64,000 nucleotides of DNA, taken from contig OZ241902.1 of assembly GCA_965203605.1 (NCBI GenBank), forward strand, positions 682,001 to 746,000, in the 5' to 3' direction. Numbering within the stretch: position 1 is the first letter of the stretch; every line of letters begins with the position of its first letter. The translations under genes and the position numbers were made by a program. The notes under the pieces are model-generated. The model was not told the origin of the DNA, searched no databases, and was given only the letters and a program-made list of their open reading frames with translations. Of this stretch, positions 36,524 through 45,500 are shown piece by piece. Origin of the DNA: JAPOUP01 sp965203605. Its GTDB lineage: Bacteria; Pseudomonadota; Alphaproteobacteria; Rhodobacterales; Rhodobacteraceae.

Positions 36524-37592
36524 GATAACGCTTGACAGGCTGCGCCACAGCTATCTGCCCAATCCTTCCACTCCGGACGATTACGCGCTGAAAGAGATCG
36601 ATCTCGAATGGGCTGACGGTGGTGCCTATGCCCTACTGGGGCCTTCTGGCTGCGGGAAGTCGACGCTTTTGAACATCATTTCGGGGTTACTGGCTCCGAC
36701 TGACGGACGTGTGCGATTTGACGGAGCCGATGTTAATTCCCTACCACCCGACAAGCGCAACATCGCGCAAGTGTTCCAGTTTCCCGTGATCTACGACACG
36801 ATGACCGTCTACGATAATCTCGCGTTCCCGCTGCGCAATCGCGGAATGGATTCCAGCAAGGTGGACGCTCGGGTGCGGGAGATCGCGGTCATGCTTGAAC
36901 TCGAAGATCAGCTCTATACGAAAGCCTCAAATCTGACTCCGGACAGCAAGCAGAAAATCTCGATGGGTCGCGGGCTTGTTCGGGATGATGTCAATGTCAT
37001 CATGTTCGACGAACCTCTAACGGTAATTGATCCAAAGCTAAAATGGAAGTTGCGCTCGAAGCTCAAAGAACTGCATCAGAAGATTGCGGTTACGATGATC
37101 TATGTTACCCACGACCAGACCGAGGCGCTGACCTTTGCGGATCAGGTCATGGTGATGCAGGAAGGTGAGATTGTCCAGATAGGCACGGCGGTTGAGTTGT
37201 TCGAACGCCCCCGACATACATTTGTTGGGCATTTCATCGGGTCACCTGGGATGAACATATTGCCTGTCGACGTCACGGATGGTGTGGCGCGTTTTCGGGG
37301 CCATCCAGTCGCGCTTGAAGGAGCCATAGCAATCGATCAAGGCAAGACCGAGATCGGCGTTCGCCCGGAATATGTGCGAATCGGAACTTCCGGAATCCCC
37401 GCAACCGTTCGCAAGGCAGCCGATATTGGGCGCCACACGGTTGTTGAGGCGATGGTGGGAGAGACGGTTGTGACAGCGATTACAAATGATCAGCCGCCCG
37501 AGAAGGGAGCGAATGTAAGTCTCGATTTCGAACCCGGGCAGACCCGACTCTATTCCGATGGCTGGATCGCAACAGAAGTGATGAATGGATGA
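36516..37592 (+). CDS. glpT: Glycerol ABC transporter ATPase GlpT
   Basis: 358 residues, MalK-like. Walker A GPSGCGKST, Walker B VIMFDEPL and the H-loop YVTHDQTEA are canonical. The signature is degenerate: where LSGGQQQR is expected the protein reads LTPDSKQKIS. This is complementary to GlpS, which has an intact signature but a degenerate H-loop, so the heterodimer would contain one competent and one weak ATP site. It overlaps glpP by 4 bp (ATGA). Confidence 0.87.
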   Translation: MARITLDRLRHSYLPNPSTPDDYALKEIDLEWADGGAYALLGPSGCGKSTLLNIISGLLAPTDGRVRFDGADVNSLPPDKRNIAQVFQFPVIYDTMTVYDNLAFPLRNRGMDSSKVDARVREIAVMLELEDQLYTKASNLTPDSKQKISMGRGLVRDDVNVIMFDEPLTVIDPKLKWKLRSKLKELHQKIAVTMIYVTHDQTEALTFADQVMVMQEGEIVQIGTAVELFERPRHTFVGHFIGSPGMNILPVDVTDGVARFRGHPVALEGAIAIDQGKTEIGVRPEYVRIGTSGIPATVRKAADIGRHTVVEAMVGETVVTAITNDQPPEKGANVSLDFEPGQTRLYSDGWIATEVMNG

Positions 37593-38449
37593 GAACCGAA
37601 AATCAGCGGGGTTGGCTGTTCGTGCTGCCTGTCCTTGTGCTGGTGGCCTTCAATGCTCTCGTGCCGTTGATGACCGTTGTGAACTACTCGGTGCAGGAGA
37701 CGTTCGGGAACAATCAGTTCTTCTGGGCCGGCCTCCGGTGGTTTGAGGAAATCTTGCGCGCTGAACGCTTTCATGCGGCGCTTGGTCGACAGCTTCTATT
37801 CACGGTCACGATCCTGGTCATTGAGGTTCCGCTGGGTGTTGCGATCGCACTTGCCATGCCGCGGCAGGGACTTTGGGTTCCGGTCTGCTTGGTGTTGATG
37901 GCTCTGCCGCTGCTGATTCCATGGAATGTCGTGGGGGCCATGTGGAATATCTTTACGCTACCGGACATTGGACTGCTGGGTTACGTGTTAAACAACACTC
38001 TCGGCATTGACTATAACATGACCCAAAGTCCATTCGCCGCCTGGATCACGGTTATCGTGATGGATGTATGGCACTGGACATCGCTCGTGGTTCTGCTGGC
38101 CTATGCGGGCTTGATTTCGATTTCGGACGCCTATTACCAAGCGGCCAAAATCGACGGTGCGTCCAATTGGTCGGTATTCCGATATATCCAGCTACCGAAG
38201 ATGAAGCGCGTGCTGACCATTGCCATCCTGTTGCGGTTCATGGACAGTTTCAACATCTACACCGAACCATTCGTCCTGACTGGGGGTGGTCCAGGCAATT
38301 CCACTACGTTGCTCTCCATTGACTTGGTGAAGGTGGCGCTCGGCCAGTTCGACCTTGGTCCGGCTGCAGCTATGAGCCTGATCTACTTTGCCATCACGCT
38401 GGCTGTGTCATGGCTGTTCTACACGCTGATGACGAGGGATGAGCCATGA
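37589..38449 (+). CDS. glpP: Glycerol ABC transporter permease GlpP
   Basis: 286 residues, six membrane helices. The EAA loop (AYYQAAKIDGASNWSVFRYIQLP, around residues 180-205) contacts the ATPases. It belongs to the sugar-type binding-protein-dependent permeases (MalF-like). Start and stop overlaps of 4 bp with both glpT and glpQ indicate a tightly coupled operon. Confidence 0.88.
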   Translation: MRTENQRGWLFVLPVLVLVAFNALVPLMTVVNYSVQETFGNNQFFWAGLRWFEEILRAERFHAALGRQLLFTVTILVIEVPLGVAIALAMPRQGLWVPVCLVLMALPLLIPWNVVGAMWNIFTLPDIGLLGYVLNNTLGIDYNMTQSPFAAWITVIVMDVWHWTSLVVLLAYAGLISISDAYYQAAKIDGASNWSVFRYIQLPKMKRVLTIAILLRFMDSFNIYTEPFVLTGGGPGNSTTLLSIDLVKVALGQFDLGPAAAMSLIYFAITLAVSWLFYTLMTRDEP

Positions 38450-39243
38450 GACCCCGCAGTCTGGTGCCGTTCCTTTACATCCTGTTTCTGATGCTGCCGA
38501 TCTATTGGTTGGTCGCGATGAGCTTCAAGACGACCAACGAAATCCTCGGCGGCTTTTCACTGTTTCCGCAGGAGTTCACGCTCGACAACTATCTGGCGAT
38601 CTTCACCGATCCATCGTGGTATTGGGGATATATCAATTCCATCATCTATGTGTCGCTGAATACGGTGATCTCGCTGGTTGCCGCGCTTCCGGCCGCCTAC
38701 GCATTCTCGCGTTACCGCTTCATCGGAGACAAGCACCTGTTCTTCTGGCTACTGACTAACCGAATGGCTCCAGCGGCAGTCTTCGCTTTGCCTTTCTTCC
38801 AGCTCTATTCATCGGTTGGGCTCTTCGACACGCACCTCGCCGTGGCACTTGCACATTGCCTTTTCAACATTCCCCTCGCCGTGTGGATTCTCGAGGGCTT
38901 CATGTCTGGCGTGCCAAAGGAACTTGACGAGACCGCCTATGTCGATGGCTATTCGTTCCCGCGCTTTTTCATCACGATCTTTATCCCAGCGATCAAGGCA
39001 GGAGTGGGCGTCGCAGCTTTCTTTTGTTTCATGTTTTCATGGGTAGAGTTGCTTCTCGCCAAGACGCTGACAGCAGTCGAGGCCAAGCCTATCGCAGCAA
39101 CCATGACCAGAACCGCTTCTTCGGCGGGCTACGAGTTGGGGTTGTTGGCCGCCGCAGGCGTCCTGACAATTATCCCTGGCGCGATCGTTATCTACTTCGT
39201 CCGCAACTACATCGCCAAGGGCTTCGCCCTTGGGAGGGTCTGA
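38446..39243 (+). CDS. glpQ: Glycerol ABC transporter permease GlpQ
   Basis: 265 residues, MalG-like permease with helices at about 8-28, 70-92, 105-128, 140-160, 185-205 and 235-255. The EAA loop reads ELDETAYVDGYSFPRFFITIFIP. It pairs with GlpP. Despite the shared symbol it is unrelated to glycerophosphodiesterase GlpQ of enterobacteria. Confidence 0.88.
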   Translation: MRPRSLVPFLYILFLMLPIYWLVAMSFKTTNEILGGFSLFPQEFTLDNYLAIFTDPSWYWGYINSIIYVSLNTVISLVAALPAAYAFSRYRFIGDKHLFFWLLTNRMAPAAVFALPFFQLYSSVGLFDTHLAVALAHCLFNIPLAVWILEGFMSGVPKELDETAYVDGYSFPRFFITIFIPAIKAGVGVAAFFCFMFSWVELLLAKTLTAVEAKPIAATMTRTASSAGYELGLLAAAGVLTIIPGAIVIYFVRNYIAKGFALGRV

Positions 39244-39647
39244 TGCGTCGGTCAATCTATCTGGTCGCATGCCTGCCTGTGATCGCCTTGGCTCAGGGCT
39301 GGGGCAAGGGGGGCAAACCCAAGGAAGAGGTGTTCACTTGGGCAAAGTGGTGGTCCGAGCCTCTCTTCTCCGGCTTCTGGATGGCGTGGACACGCACGAC
39401 GATGGCCTTTTTCCTGTTTGTCTTCGGCTTCATCGCAATCCTGACGATTATTGAGCTGCGGTGGCCCGGAGGTAGAGAGAGAGCTGGAATCCTGGGTCTC
39501 ACTACGACCCGCGGCGACCGATTGTTCATTGGGCTTCTGGGATCGGCCTATATTTTCTTTGCGTGGATCGGACTGGTTGGGGCCACATTATGGGTTCCCG
39601 CCGCCGTCGCTGCGGTCTGGCTCGGATTCAGTTTCTGGAAGATCTAG
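39243..39647 (+). CDS. glpU: DUF2160 membrane subunit of the glycerol transporter
   Basis: 134 residues. A short signal-like start (SIYLVACLPVIALA) is followed by conserved TWAKWWSEPLFSGFWMAWTRTT and three hydrophobic segments. DUF2160 proteins occur almost only in this transporter operon, and GlpU is a required small membrane component in rhizobia. The ATG overlaps the glpQ stop by one base. It is the last gene of the operon. Confidence 0.87.
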   Translation: MRRSIYLVACLPVIALAQGWGKGGKPKEEVFTWAKWWSEPLFSGFWMAWTRTTMAFFLFVFGFIAILTIIELRWPGGRERAGILGLTTTRGDRLFIGLLGSAYIFFAWIGLVGATLWVPAAVAAVWLGFSFWKI

Positions 39648-39948
39648 TCTTCCAAACGGTCGGGATCGCTGATGAAAAACCAGTATGCCCAACCTGAATG
39701 GATTGGTAGTGCATTTATCCATGCCTGATCCGCTACCGTGGTTTCGGCCAGAACTGGATTTGGTGCCTAATGCGACATAGAGTTCCGTGCGAGTCGTGAT
39801 CCGTCTCTTTTTTTGGTGCCCGAGACAATTCAATGCTGCGCATCATTGCGAACGGAAACCGACCATCCACATCCTCGATCCTTGTCCAGCTGACTCCAGG
39901 TGAGCAGTCTTTGGGTCAGCTTGGCTGCGATATTTCGATTGAAGTCTC
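39648..39948. other. Spacer after the glp operon
   Basis: 300 bp. A plus-strand frame from 39833 is antisense to the end of the HNH gene. No clear terminator hairpin was identified. Confidence 0.4.
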
Positions 39949-41005
39949 TCACAGATATTTGTCCCCAGACCATACAGGGACCTGCTGGTCGTGCCTCAAT
40001 CGCAGCATTTGTATGAGGACTGCATCAAGGACATCGCCCAACTGTGTCTCGGTCGTGGCGACAGTCGGGAGGCTGGATTTTGCTTCAGTCCAGAATCGTT
40101 CGCTGATGGTGGGTTTGGCATGGACGTAGGCTGATCCCCACCAATCAAACACCCTTTCCTCGGCGGATCGAAGCAGCTTGTCCGAAGGCAGGAGCGCTCT
40201 CTTCTCGTTCTGGTTGACGGTCCGATGCGTGGGCATCAGGTTCCATAAATCGCCACAGGGCCAGACCGTCCATGGGACGCAGTGGTCAATATCGAGGTTT
40301 TGACTGTTCAGTTTCTTTCCACTCCAGACGCAGAACAGCTGTCTTTCGGCTACGGCATGTTTGGCGCGATCCCGAGCTGTTCCGACATCCCTGATCGGAT
40401 CGCCCCAAGTCATAGCCGCACCGAGGGCTGGTTCCTCAATGACAATATCCTGTCTGGCTGCGTAGGCCCTGATGTGTCGTTGCCATTCTGAAATGATTGT
40501 TGGCTCGACCCAAGCACTGTGGCTCTGCAGTGTACGCCAGAGATTTCTGGGAACTCGCATTTCGCCAAATGACGCAAGATATGCCTCGTCAAGGTGGACG
40601 TTTGATGGCGGGTTGATGTGGCTTTCTTTGGTGACTGGTAAGACTGGTTCACCTTTCTGGTAAGTGATGTGGGTGGCTGGCATCTCTTGAATGGTGACCG
40701 CAGCGTCTTTGAGGGCCTGGTGCAGGTGATGACCTTCGTCGCCAGAGAATTTCATTCCAACCCTCAGGTCGAGATGGGAGACATTGATGAGTTTTAGGTA
40801 TGCGGGCTTGACGAAGCTAAGGTGGTTCAGGCCAATGTTCTTCGGATTTTGTGGGAGACCGGCTGACAGCAAAGGCTTGAAGAGGCGGAGCCAGGTCAAG
40901 GCGATCAATCCGAGGGGTAAGGACACAAAGTCATTTCCGCTTTCGCGGGCAAAGCCAGCAGAGCCATCGGCAACACGACATAATGTGCGGAGAAGAGCGA
41001 GCTTA
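39949..41005 (-). pseudogene. HNH-endonuclease half of a methyltransferase-HNH gene split by IS630
   Basis: The open frame carries a clear HNH block near its C-terminus: NSQNLDIDHCVPWTVWPCGD, then WNLMPTHRTVNQNEKR. Upstream are conserved-looking regions (LALLRTLCRVADGSAGFARE, VPLGLIALTWLRLFKPLL). The frame runs into the IS630 element; residues encoded beyond 41005 belong to the IS. The gene's true 5' part lies on the far side of the element at 42248-42936. Without the IS and one 3-bp duplication, the two halves fuse in frame to 581 residues. Confidence 0.8.
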
Positions 41006-42244
41006 TACCAAACCAAATTAATAATGTGCCCAGAACAAAGATCGGACATCATGCTGTGTGACACGGCAATATTCCGCGTGTGACCGGTGGCGCCGTCCTG
41101 CATTCTGTGCCTTGGAAACAGGCGGAAGGAGAGAACGGCATGCCAGCGAAAGTCATGGTCCGGCGCACCGACCACATACCCGGTCAGTTACGGGAGCTGG
41201 CCCGGAAACACAGGTTCCGCGACCGCCGTCGCCGGATGCGCGCCATCGCTCTGGTCATGGAGGACGGTCTGTCCAGGGCCGGGGTGGCCTCCGGCGCCGG
41301 CGTCGGCGCCCGGACGCTCCGCGACCGGGTCGTCCGGTACAGCGCCGACGGCCCCGGCGGCCTGCGGGACGCCGCCCGGCCGGGGGCTCCGCCGAAGCCG
41401 GGAAGCGGACAGGCCGGGGAGGTCGCGTCGTGGCTGGATGGGGGGCCGGACCCCGACGCGGGCGGGCCGTCGCGCCGGGCCGTCGCCGACGTCCGGAAGC
41501 GGACCGCGGGCAGCCTCCGGGTGGGGTGCGCGCTGGAGGGCGCGCGCCGGCCGGTGCGGAGGCCGGGCTTCCGGCACATGTCCCCGCGGCCCGTCCACCC
41601 GAGGGCGGACCCCGCCGCCCGGGAGGGATTCCGCAGGGATTCCGTCCGGTTGGCGCGTGAGGCGGTGCCCGACGGCGTGGCCCCGGAGGACGTGCCCGTA
41701 TACCTGCAGGACGGCGCGCGCGTTGGCCAGAAGGGGATGCTCTCCAGGGTGTGGGCGCGGAAAGGGACGCGCCCGCGCGTCGTGCGGGACCACCGGTACG
41801 GACACCTGTACCTGTTCCCCCCCGCCTGCCCCGCGACGGGCGACGCGGTCGGGCACGTGTGCGGCAGGGCCAACACGATCGGGATGGGCCGGCACCTCCG
41901 GGAGATCGGGGGGCGGATCCCCGCCGGAAAGCGCGCCCTGGTGGTCCCCGGCGGGGCGGGCCGGCACCGGTCGAAGGACCTGGGGATCCCCGCCAACGTC
42001 TCCCTGCCCAGGCTGCCGCCCACGGCCCGGAGCTGAACCCGGGCGGGACGGTGTTCCCCCTCCTGAAGCACCGGCATTTCGCCAACCGGGTGTCCGGAAG
42101 CGCGGAACACGTCCGGGAGGTGGTCGGGCACGTCCGGGACGCCTTCATCGGCCGGAAGGGGGAGGTCACGCGGATCACCACGAGGGAATGGGCGGTGCCG
42201 TGAGATCCGGGGCGCCTGTCGGAGATTATTTATTTGGTTTGGTA
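41006..42244. mobile_element. IS630-family element inserted in the methyltransferase-HNH gene
   Basis: 1239 bp bounded by 20-bp inverted repeats (TACCAAACCAAATTAATAAT on the left) matching at 19 of 20 positions. It is flanked by TTA direct repeats at 41003-41005 and 42245-42247. The interior is very GC-rich while the ends are AT-rich. The insertion boundaries are unscarred and the host gene is otherwise intact, which points to a young insertion. Confidence 0.9.
41140..42203 (+). pseudogene. IS630-family transposase with one frameshift
   Basis: N-terminal HTH (RMRAIALVMEDGLSRAGVAS, GARTLRDRVVRYSADGPGGL) and DDE core. The first catalytic region reads VYLQDGARVGQKGMLSRVWAR, and the second VVPGGAGRHRSKDLG, where the usual DGAGWH aspartate is replaced by glycine. 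The third, ELNPGGTVFPLLKHRHFANR, is reached only after a one-base frame change near 42025. The frameshift and the altered second Asp region suggest this copy cannot now make a normal transposase by itself. Confidence 0.82.
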
Positions 42245-42247
42245 TTA

Positions 42248-42936
42248 TACGTCGAGCTCTTGTCGTCGTTCAGGATGATGTTTCGCAGCAAGGGCAACGC
42301 ACTGGATCCGTCGTCAGGCAACCGGATCGCAACATTGATCCATCGAATGTCCTCGCGACCAAATAGATCCCTCGTTTCCGACCGTTCCTCGATGTAGGTG
42401 CCGTGGCCGCGTGTGAGCTCCGCGATTTCCTGCAGCGAAACCGGATAGATACCTCGCTCACTTTCCACCCGGCCGCAGCGCAATGTTATGGCAAGTACTC
42501 CACCCGGCTTGAGAAGATTGATCAGCTTTCGGAACGCCCGCGGCCTCTCACGTTTCGGCACATGCATCCAAACGGCGCTCAGAAGTATCACTTCAAAAGA
42601 TAGGCCGGACCGTGAAACGAATGACAAGCTGGGCAACCTGTCGTCTGTCCATCTGATCGCCGGGTGCGGGTGCCTAGCGGCGGCTGCGGCCCGCCTCTCC
42701 GAGGAAGGTTCCACTGCGAAGACATCGTGACCCGGTTCGGCAAACCAGGCAGCATCGCGACCACTCCCGGCACCTACGTCCAGGATGGTTGCCGCTTTGT
42801 CGGGCAAAAGATCCCGTATCCAGCCGTGGACTTCCTCTGTGCTGACAGCTTCATACCGCTCCACAAGACCTTTCGTGTTGGTATCGAAAAAATGCGACCG
42901 GATTTGCCATATACAATCAGTTCCGACTATCTTCAT
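42248..42936 (-). pseudogene. Methyltransferase half of the methyltransferase-HNH gene split by IS630
   Basis: N-terminal class I SAM methyltransferase: motif I TILDVGAGSGRDAAWFA, then VFAVEPSSE and VILLSAVWMHVPKRERPRAF, LLKPGGVLAI. The last native codons read IILNDDKSSTY, and the IS adds a short false tail. Its continuation is at 41005-39949. Removing the IS restores SSTYKLALLRTLCR without loss of frame. A target for the methyltransferase (DNA, protein or small molecule) cannot be told from sequence. Confidence 0.8.
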
Positions 42937-43261
42937 GTCCTTAGTCTGGTACGCGACACGGGGCTTGCGCTATTCCGAAGACAGTGCACTGTTTCCGCTT
43001 CGGGTTCCAGCTTACCGCACATCTCGGTGTGGTCTGTAACTGGGCGGACTTTACGTCCATCTGCTATAATTCGGCTGCATGGGCAATGGGCGTCGGTACC
43101 CATCGCTTTCCATCGAGGGAAGTGGCTGCGGTACCCCCCCCCCTGACATCAATGTGCAGGCTGTCGTCGCGCAATCGGGCGAATGAGGAACGACACCAGG
43201 TAGGCGGTACCTTGACTATGTCATACCAAGTCAAATGAGATCACGGATAGGTGCAACGAAT
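42937..43261. other. Spacer upstream of the methyltransferase-HNH gene
   Basis: 325 bp, probably with the gene's promoter. A run of nine C at 43134-43142 is present. Nothing else was recognised. Confidence 0.4.
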
Positions 43262-43409
43262 TTCATGGCGGCGACCACTGCCCTATTGCAATCCGCACGA
43301 TCTCTTTCTTCCGGTGGAGGGACCCGTCCCACAGCTCCCAGACGGCTTCCCTGACATGGCCTGTGCCTCCAAGATGCGGTTGTTGAAGTGACGGTGCTTA
43401 AGGATGGCC
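43262..43409 (-). pseudogene. C-terminal remnant of an IS630-type transposase
   Basis: The minus strand reads ILKHRHFNNRIL and, after a one-base frame change, GHVREAVWELWDGS then HRKKEIVRIAI. These correspond to the C-terminus of the 41006-42244 transposase. The rest of the gene is missing; an IS30-type element begins directly at 43410, so it is probably interrupted by that insertion. Confidence 0.65.
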
Positions 43410-43910
43410 CCATTCCACCCTGAAGTGCAACATCAGTGGCGGTGGTGACCGGTTTTCCGGCCGCATGATCCTGCGTATCGGCCAGCAGGCGGCGACAGTC
43501 CCTGTGACGAAACAGGAGAGACTGCCATGCCCGAGGGCCATCGCCACCTGACCCATGAAGAGAGATGCCGGATCGGCGCGCTGAAGGAAAGCGGTCTATC
43601 CGACGGGGCCATCGCCGCCCGGCTGGGCCGTGACCGGACGTCGGTCTGGCGGGAGCTCCGCCGGAACGGCGGGGGGGGTATAGCCCCGGGGAGGCGCAGG
43701 AGAGGGCGGAGGCCCTCCGGAACGCGGCGTCCGGGGTTCCCCGCAGGATGACGCCGGAGCGCTGGGCGCGCGTCGAGGGGCTTCTGGAGGAGGGCTGGAG
43801 CCCGGAGCAGGTCGCGGGACGGCTGCGTCTGGAGGGTGGCTGGACGGTGGGCCGCCAGTGGACATCCGAACACGTCAGGGCCGACCGGAAGCATCCATGT
43901 CTGGAATCAA
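43410..43910 (+). pseudogene. 5' part of an IS30-family element
   Basis: A left terminal sequence (CCATTCCACCCTGAAGTGCAA) is followed by a transposase start at 43527: LTHEERCRIGALKESGLSDGAIAARLGRD, the IS30 N-terminal HTH. A G8 tract near 43672 shifts the frame. The protein resumes from about 43674 as YSPGEAQERAEALRNAASG and then MTPERWARVEGLLEEGW to HVRADRK. The catalytic core is absent. The missing half resembles the piece at 48721-49650. Confidence 0.75.
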
Positions 43911-43940
43911 GCCCGGATCCGGCTTTTTTCCAGTTTTTTC

Positions 43941-44050
43941 CCCCACTTCCAGTCCGAAGTGCAACACTGGCCATTTTCCCCGCCCGGGCGGGGAAAATGG
44001 CCGGAAGGCGGGATTTCCGGCCCCCTGGCGCCGGTGATTCGCTTTCGGTG
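43941..44050. repeat. IS30-type right end, inverted
   Basis: CCCCACTTCCAGTCCGAAGT followed by GGCCATTTTCCCC, matching the terminus at 48721 including the following GGCCGGAAGGC and TTTCCGGCCCC. It lies between the truncated IS30 piece and the IS66 remnant. Confidence 0.65.
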
Positions 44051-44060
44051 CCGGACGGAC

Positions 44061-45049
44061 GTAAGCGACTAAAGCGCAACGTAGCGCATTCGCCTTGATC
44101 CGCGGCGCCGGGGTGCGGGAGGGTTCCCTGGTCGGTTCAGCGTGACCGGAGGACTGTCCATGACGGTGGATGTGGATGCAATGGCAGACGGCGGCCAGGC
44201 CCGGAGGTTCCGGAGCGGGGCCGGGTGGGAGGGGCTGATGGCGGCGTTCGGGCGCCGGGACGGCCCGCAGGCCAGCTTCCGCCAGGGCCGCGGGGTTCCG
44301 GTGAGGACGTCCCGGAGCTGGCACCGCAGGCGCCGGGGAACTCCGCCGCGTTCCCGTGCCTGCTGGAGTCCGGGAAGGGCGGCGCGGCCGCTCCCGCGGG
44401 CCGGGGCGGACACGGGCTGGCCGGTCCCCCTGACCCTGACGGCGGGATGGCGATGGCGGACGGCCACGTGCCGGAACCCGCCGGCGGCGGGCTGGCGGTG
44501 GACGCGGTCGCCAACGACCTGGTGGCCGTCTTCCGGCAGCCCGCCGGCCTCGGGCGACGTCACGGCGATGCCGGGCACGGAGCCTTGCCGCCGCCGCGGC
44601 TGCTCTGGCCGCCCGCCGCCCGGAGGGGGCGTCGGAGCCCTTCCCGTGCCTCTCCGGGCGCGGGCCGTACAGGTCCCGCTCCAGCCGGGCGGCCCGGGCC
44701 GTCAGGGTGGCGGCCTGCGCCAGGGGTCCGGCGGTCCGCCCCTCCCGGGCCGCGGCCGTGGCCGCCCGCCGCCCGGACAGTCCGCCCGGCGACCGGAGCG
44801 GTCCCTCCGCCTCCCGCGGCAGGGCACCGGTCCCCAGCCAGCGGGACAGCTCCCGCCCGGGCCCGCCGACCCCGCCGGCGGCGTCCGGCGAAGCCGTCCG
44901 CCCGTCCGTCCCCGATCCCGCATGTGCCACCATGGTGGCCCCCGAAGTGATTCGCCCGGATGGCCACCCACTGACGGGCGATGCCCTATACTGTCAAACA
45001 GGAAAGGGATGGATGGGACCCGACCGGACGCCGTACTTTAACCGCTTAC
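44061..45049. mobile_element. Internally deleted IS66-family remnant
   Basis: Ends start GTAAGCGACTAAAG on the left and, read from the right, GTAAGCGGTTAAAGTACGG. These are the typical IS66 inverted repeats beginning GTAAGCG. The 989-bp length is well short of the usual 2.5 kb. The very GC-rich interior carries, on the minus strand, a decayed TnpC-like N-terminus (ARAARLERDLYGPRPERHGK) broken by frameshifts. No 8-bp duplication remains. Confidence 0.65.
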
Positions 45050-45449
45050 GTCCGCGTGGTATTCCAGCGCCTCCCCCGTTCCATCGCTCCGTTCGGGCAG
45101 GGAGGAACCACGGCGCATTCCCAGTCTCCTGGACGAGGTCACGGCGGAGCCGCGCCATCAGTGACAGACGCCGGTCAAGGTTCGGGCCACGCTCCTGTAC
45201 GGGTGACATGCGCGCCAGAGTACGAAGGATCTCGACTGCCCCGACCGCCACCGGGTTGACACCGGCGGTGGCGGAGGGGCAACCCTCCCGTTTTACTTTC
45301 GCGACAGCGCCGCCGCCCAGCGACGGTTTGGGCTCTTATGAAAGAGGGTGATCTGGATCCTGACGGCCATCCAGAGAGGATGGTCGTGAATGAGGGTTTC
45401 AGTCCCTGAATCGTCAAACCGGATGGATCCTGGGTTGATGGACATCGAT
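45050..45449. other. Spacer upstream of the orphan ATPase gene
   Basis: 400 bp. A minus frame at 44994-45251 (ILRTLARMSPVQERGPNLDRR) looks mildly protein-like but is unassigned. The region between the IS66 end and the ATPase gene should carry the ATPase promoter. Confidence 0.35.
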
Positions 45450-45493
45450 ATTCATTCAGGATAATCTGTCCTCACAGTTCATTCTGGATGAAT
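45450..45493. promoter_or_regulatory. Imperfect palindrome just upstream of the ATPase gene
   Basis: ATTCATTCAGGAT at 45450-45462 and ATTCTGGATGAAT at 45481-45493 are inverted with 11 of 13 matches, ending 7 bp before the ATG. It could be an operator or a hairpin that covers the translation start. Confidence 0.5.
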
Positions 45494-45500
45494 CGCTCCC

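Noticed and set aside
41087..42181. Long frames (300-436 codons) overlapping the IS630 transposase on both strands
   Set aside because: Arg/Pro/Ala-rich shadows in GC-rich DNA; only the frame with the HTH and DDE motifs is meaningful.
43134..43142. C9 homopolymer as a phase-variation tract
   Set aside because: It lies in a spacer outside any recognised reading frame, so no contingency-locus role can be supported.
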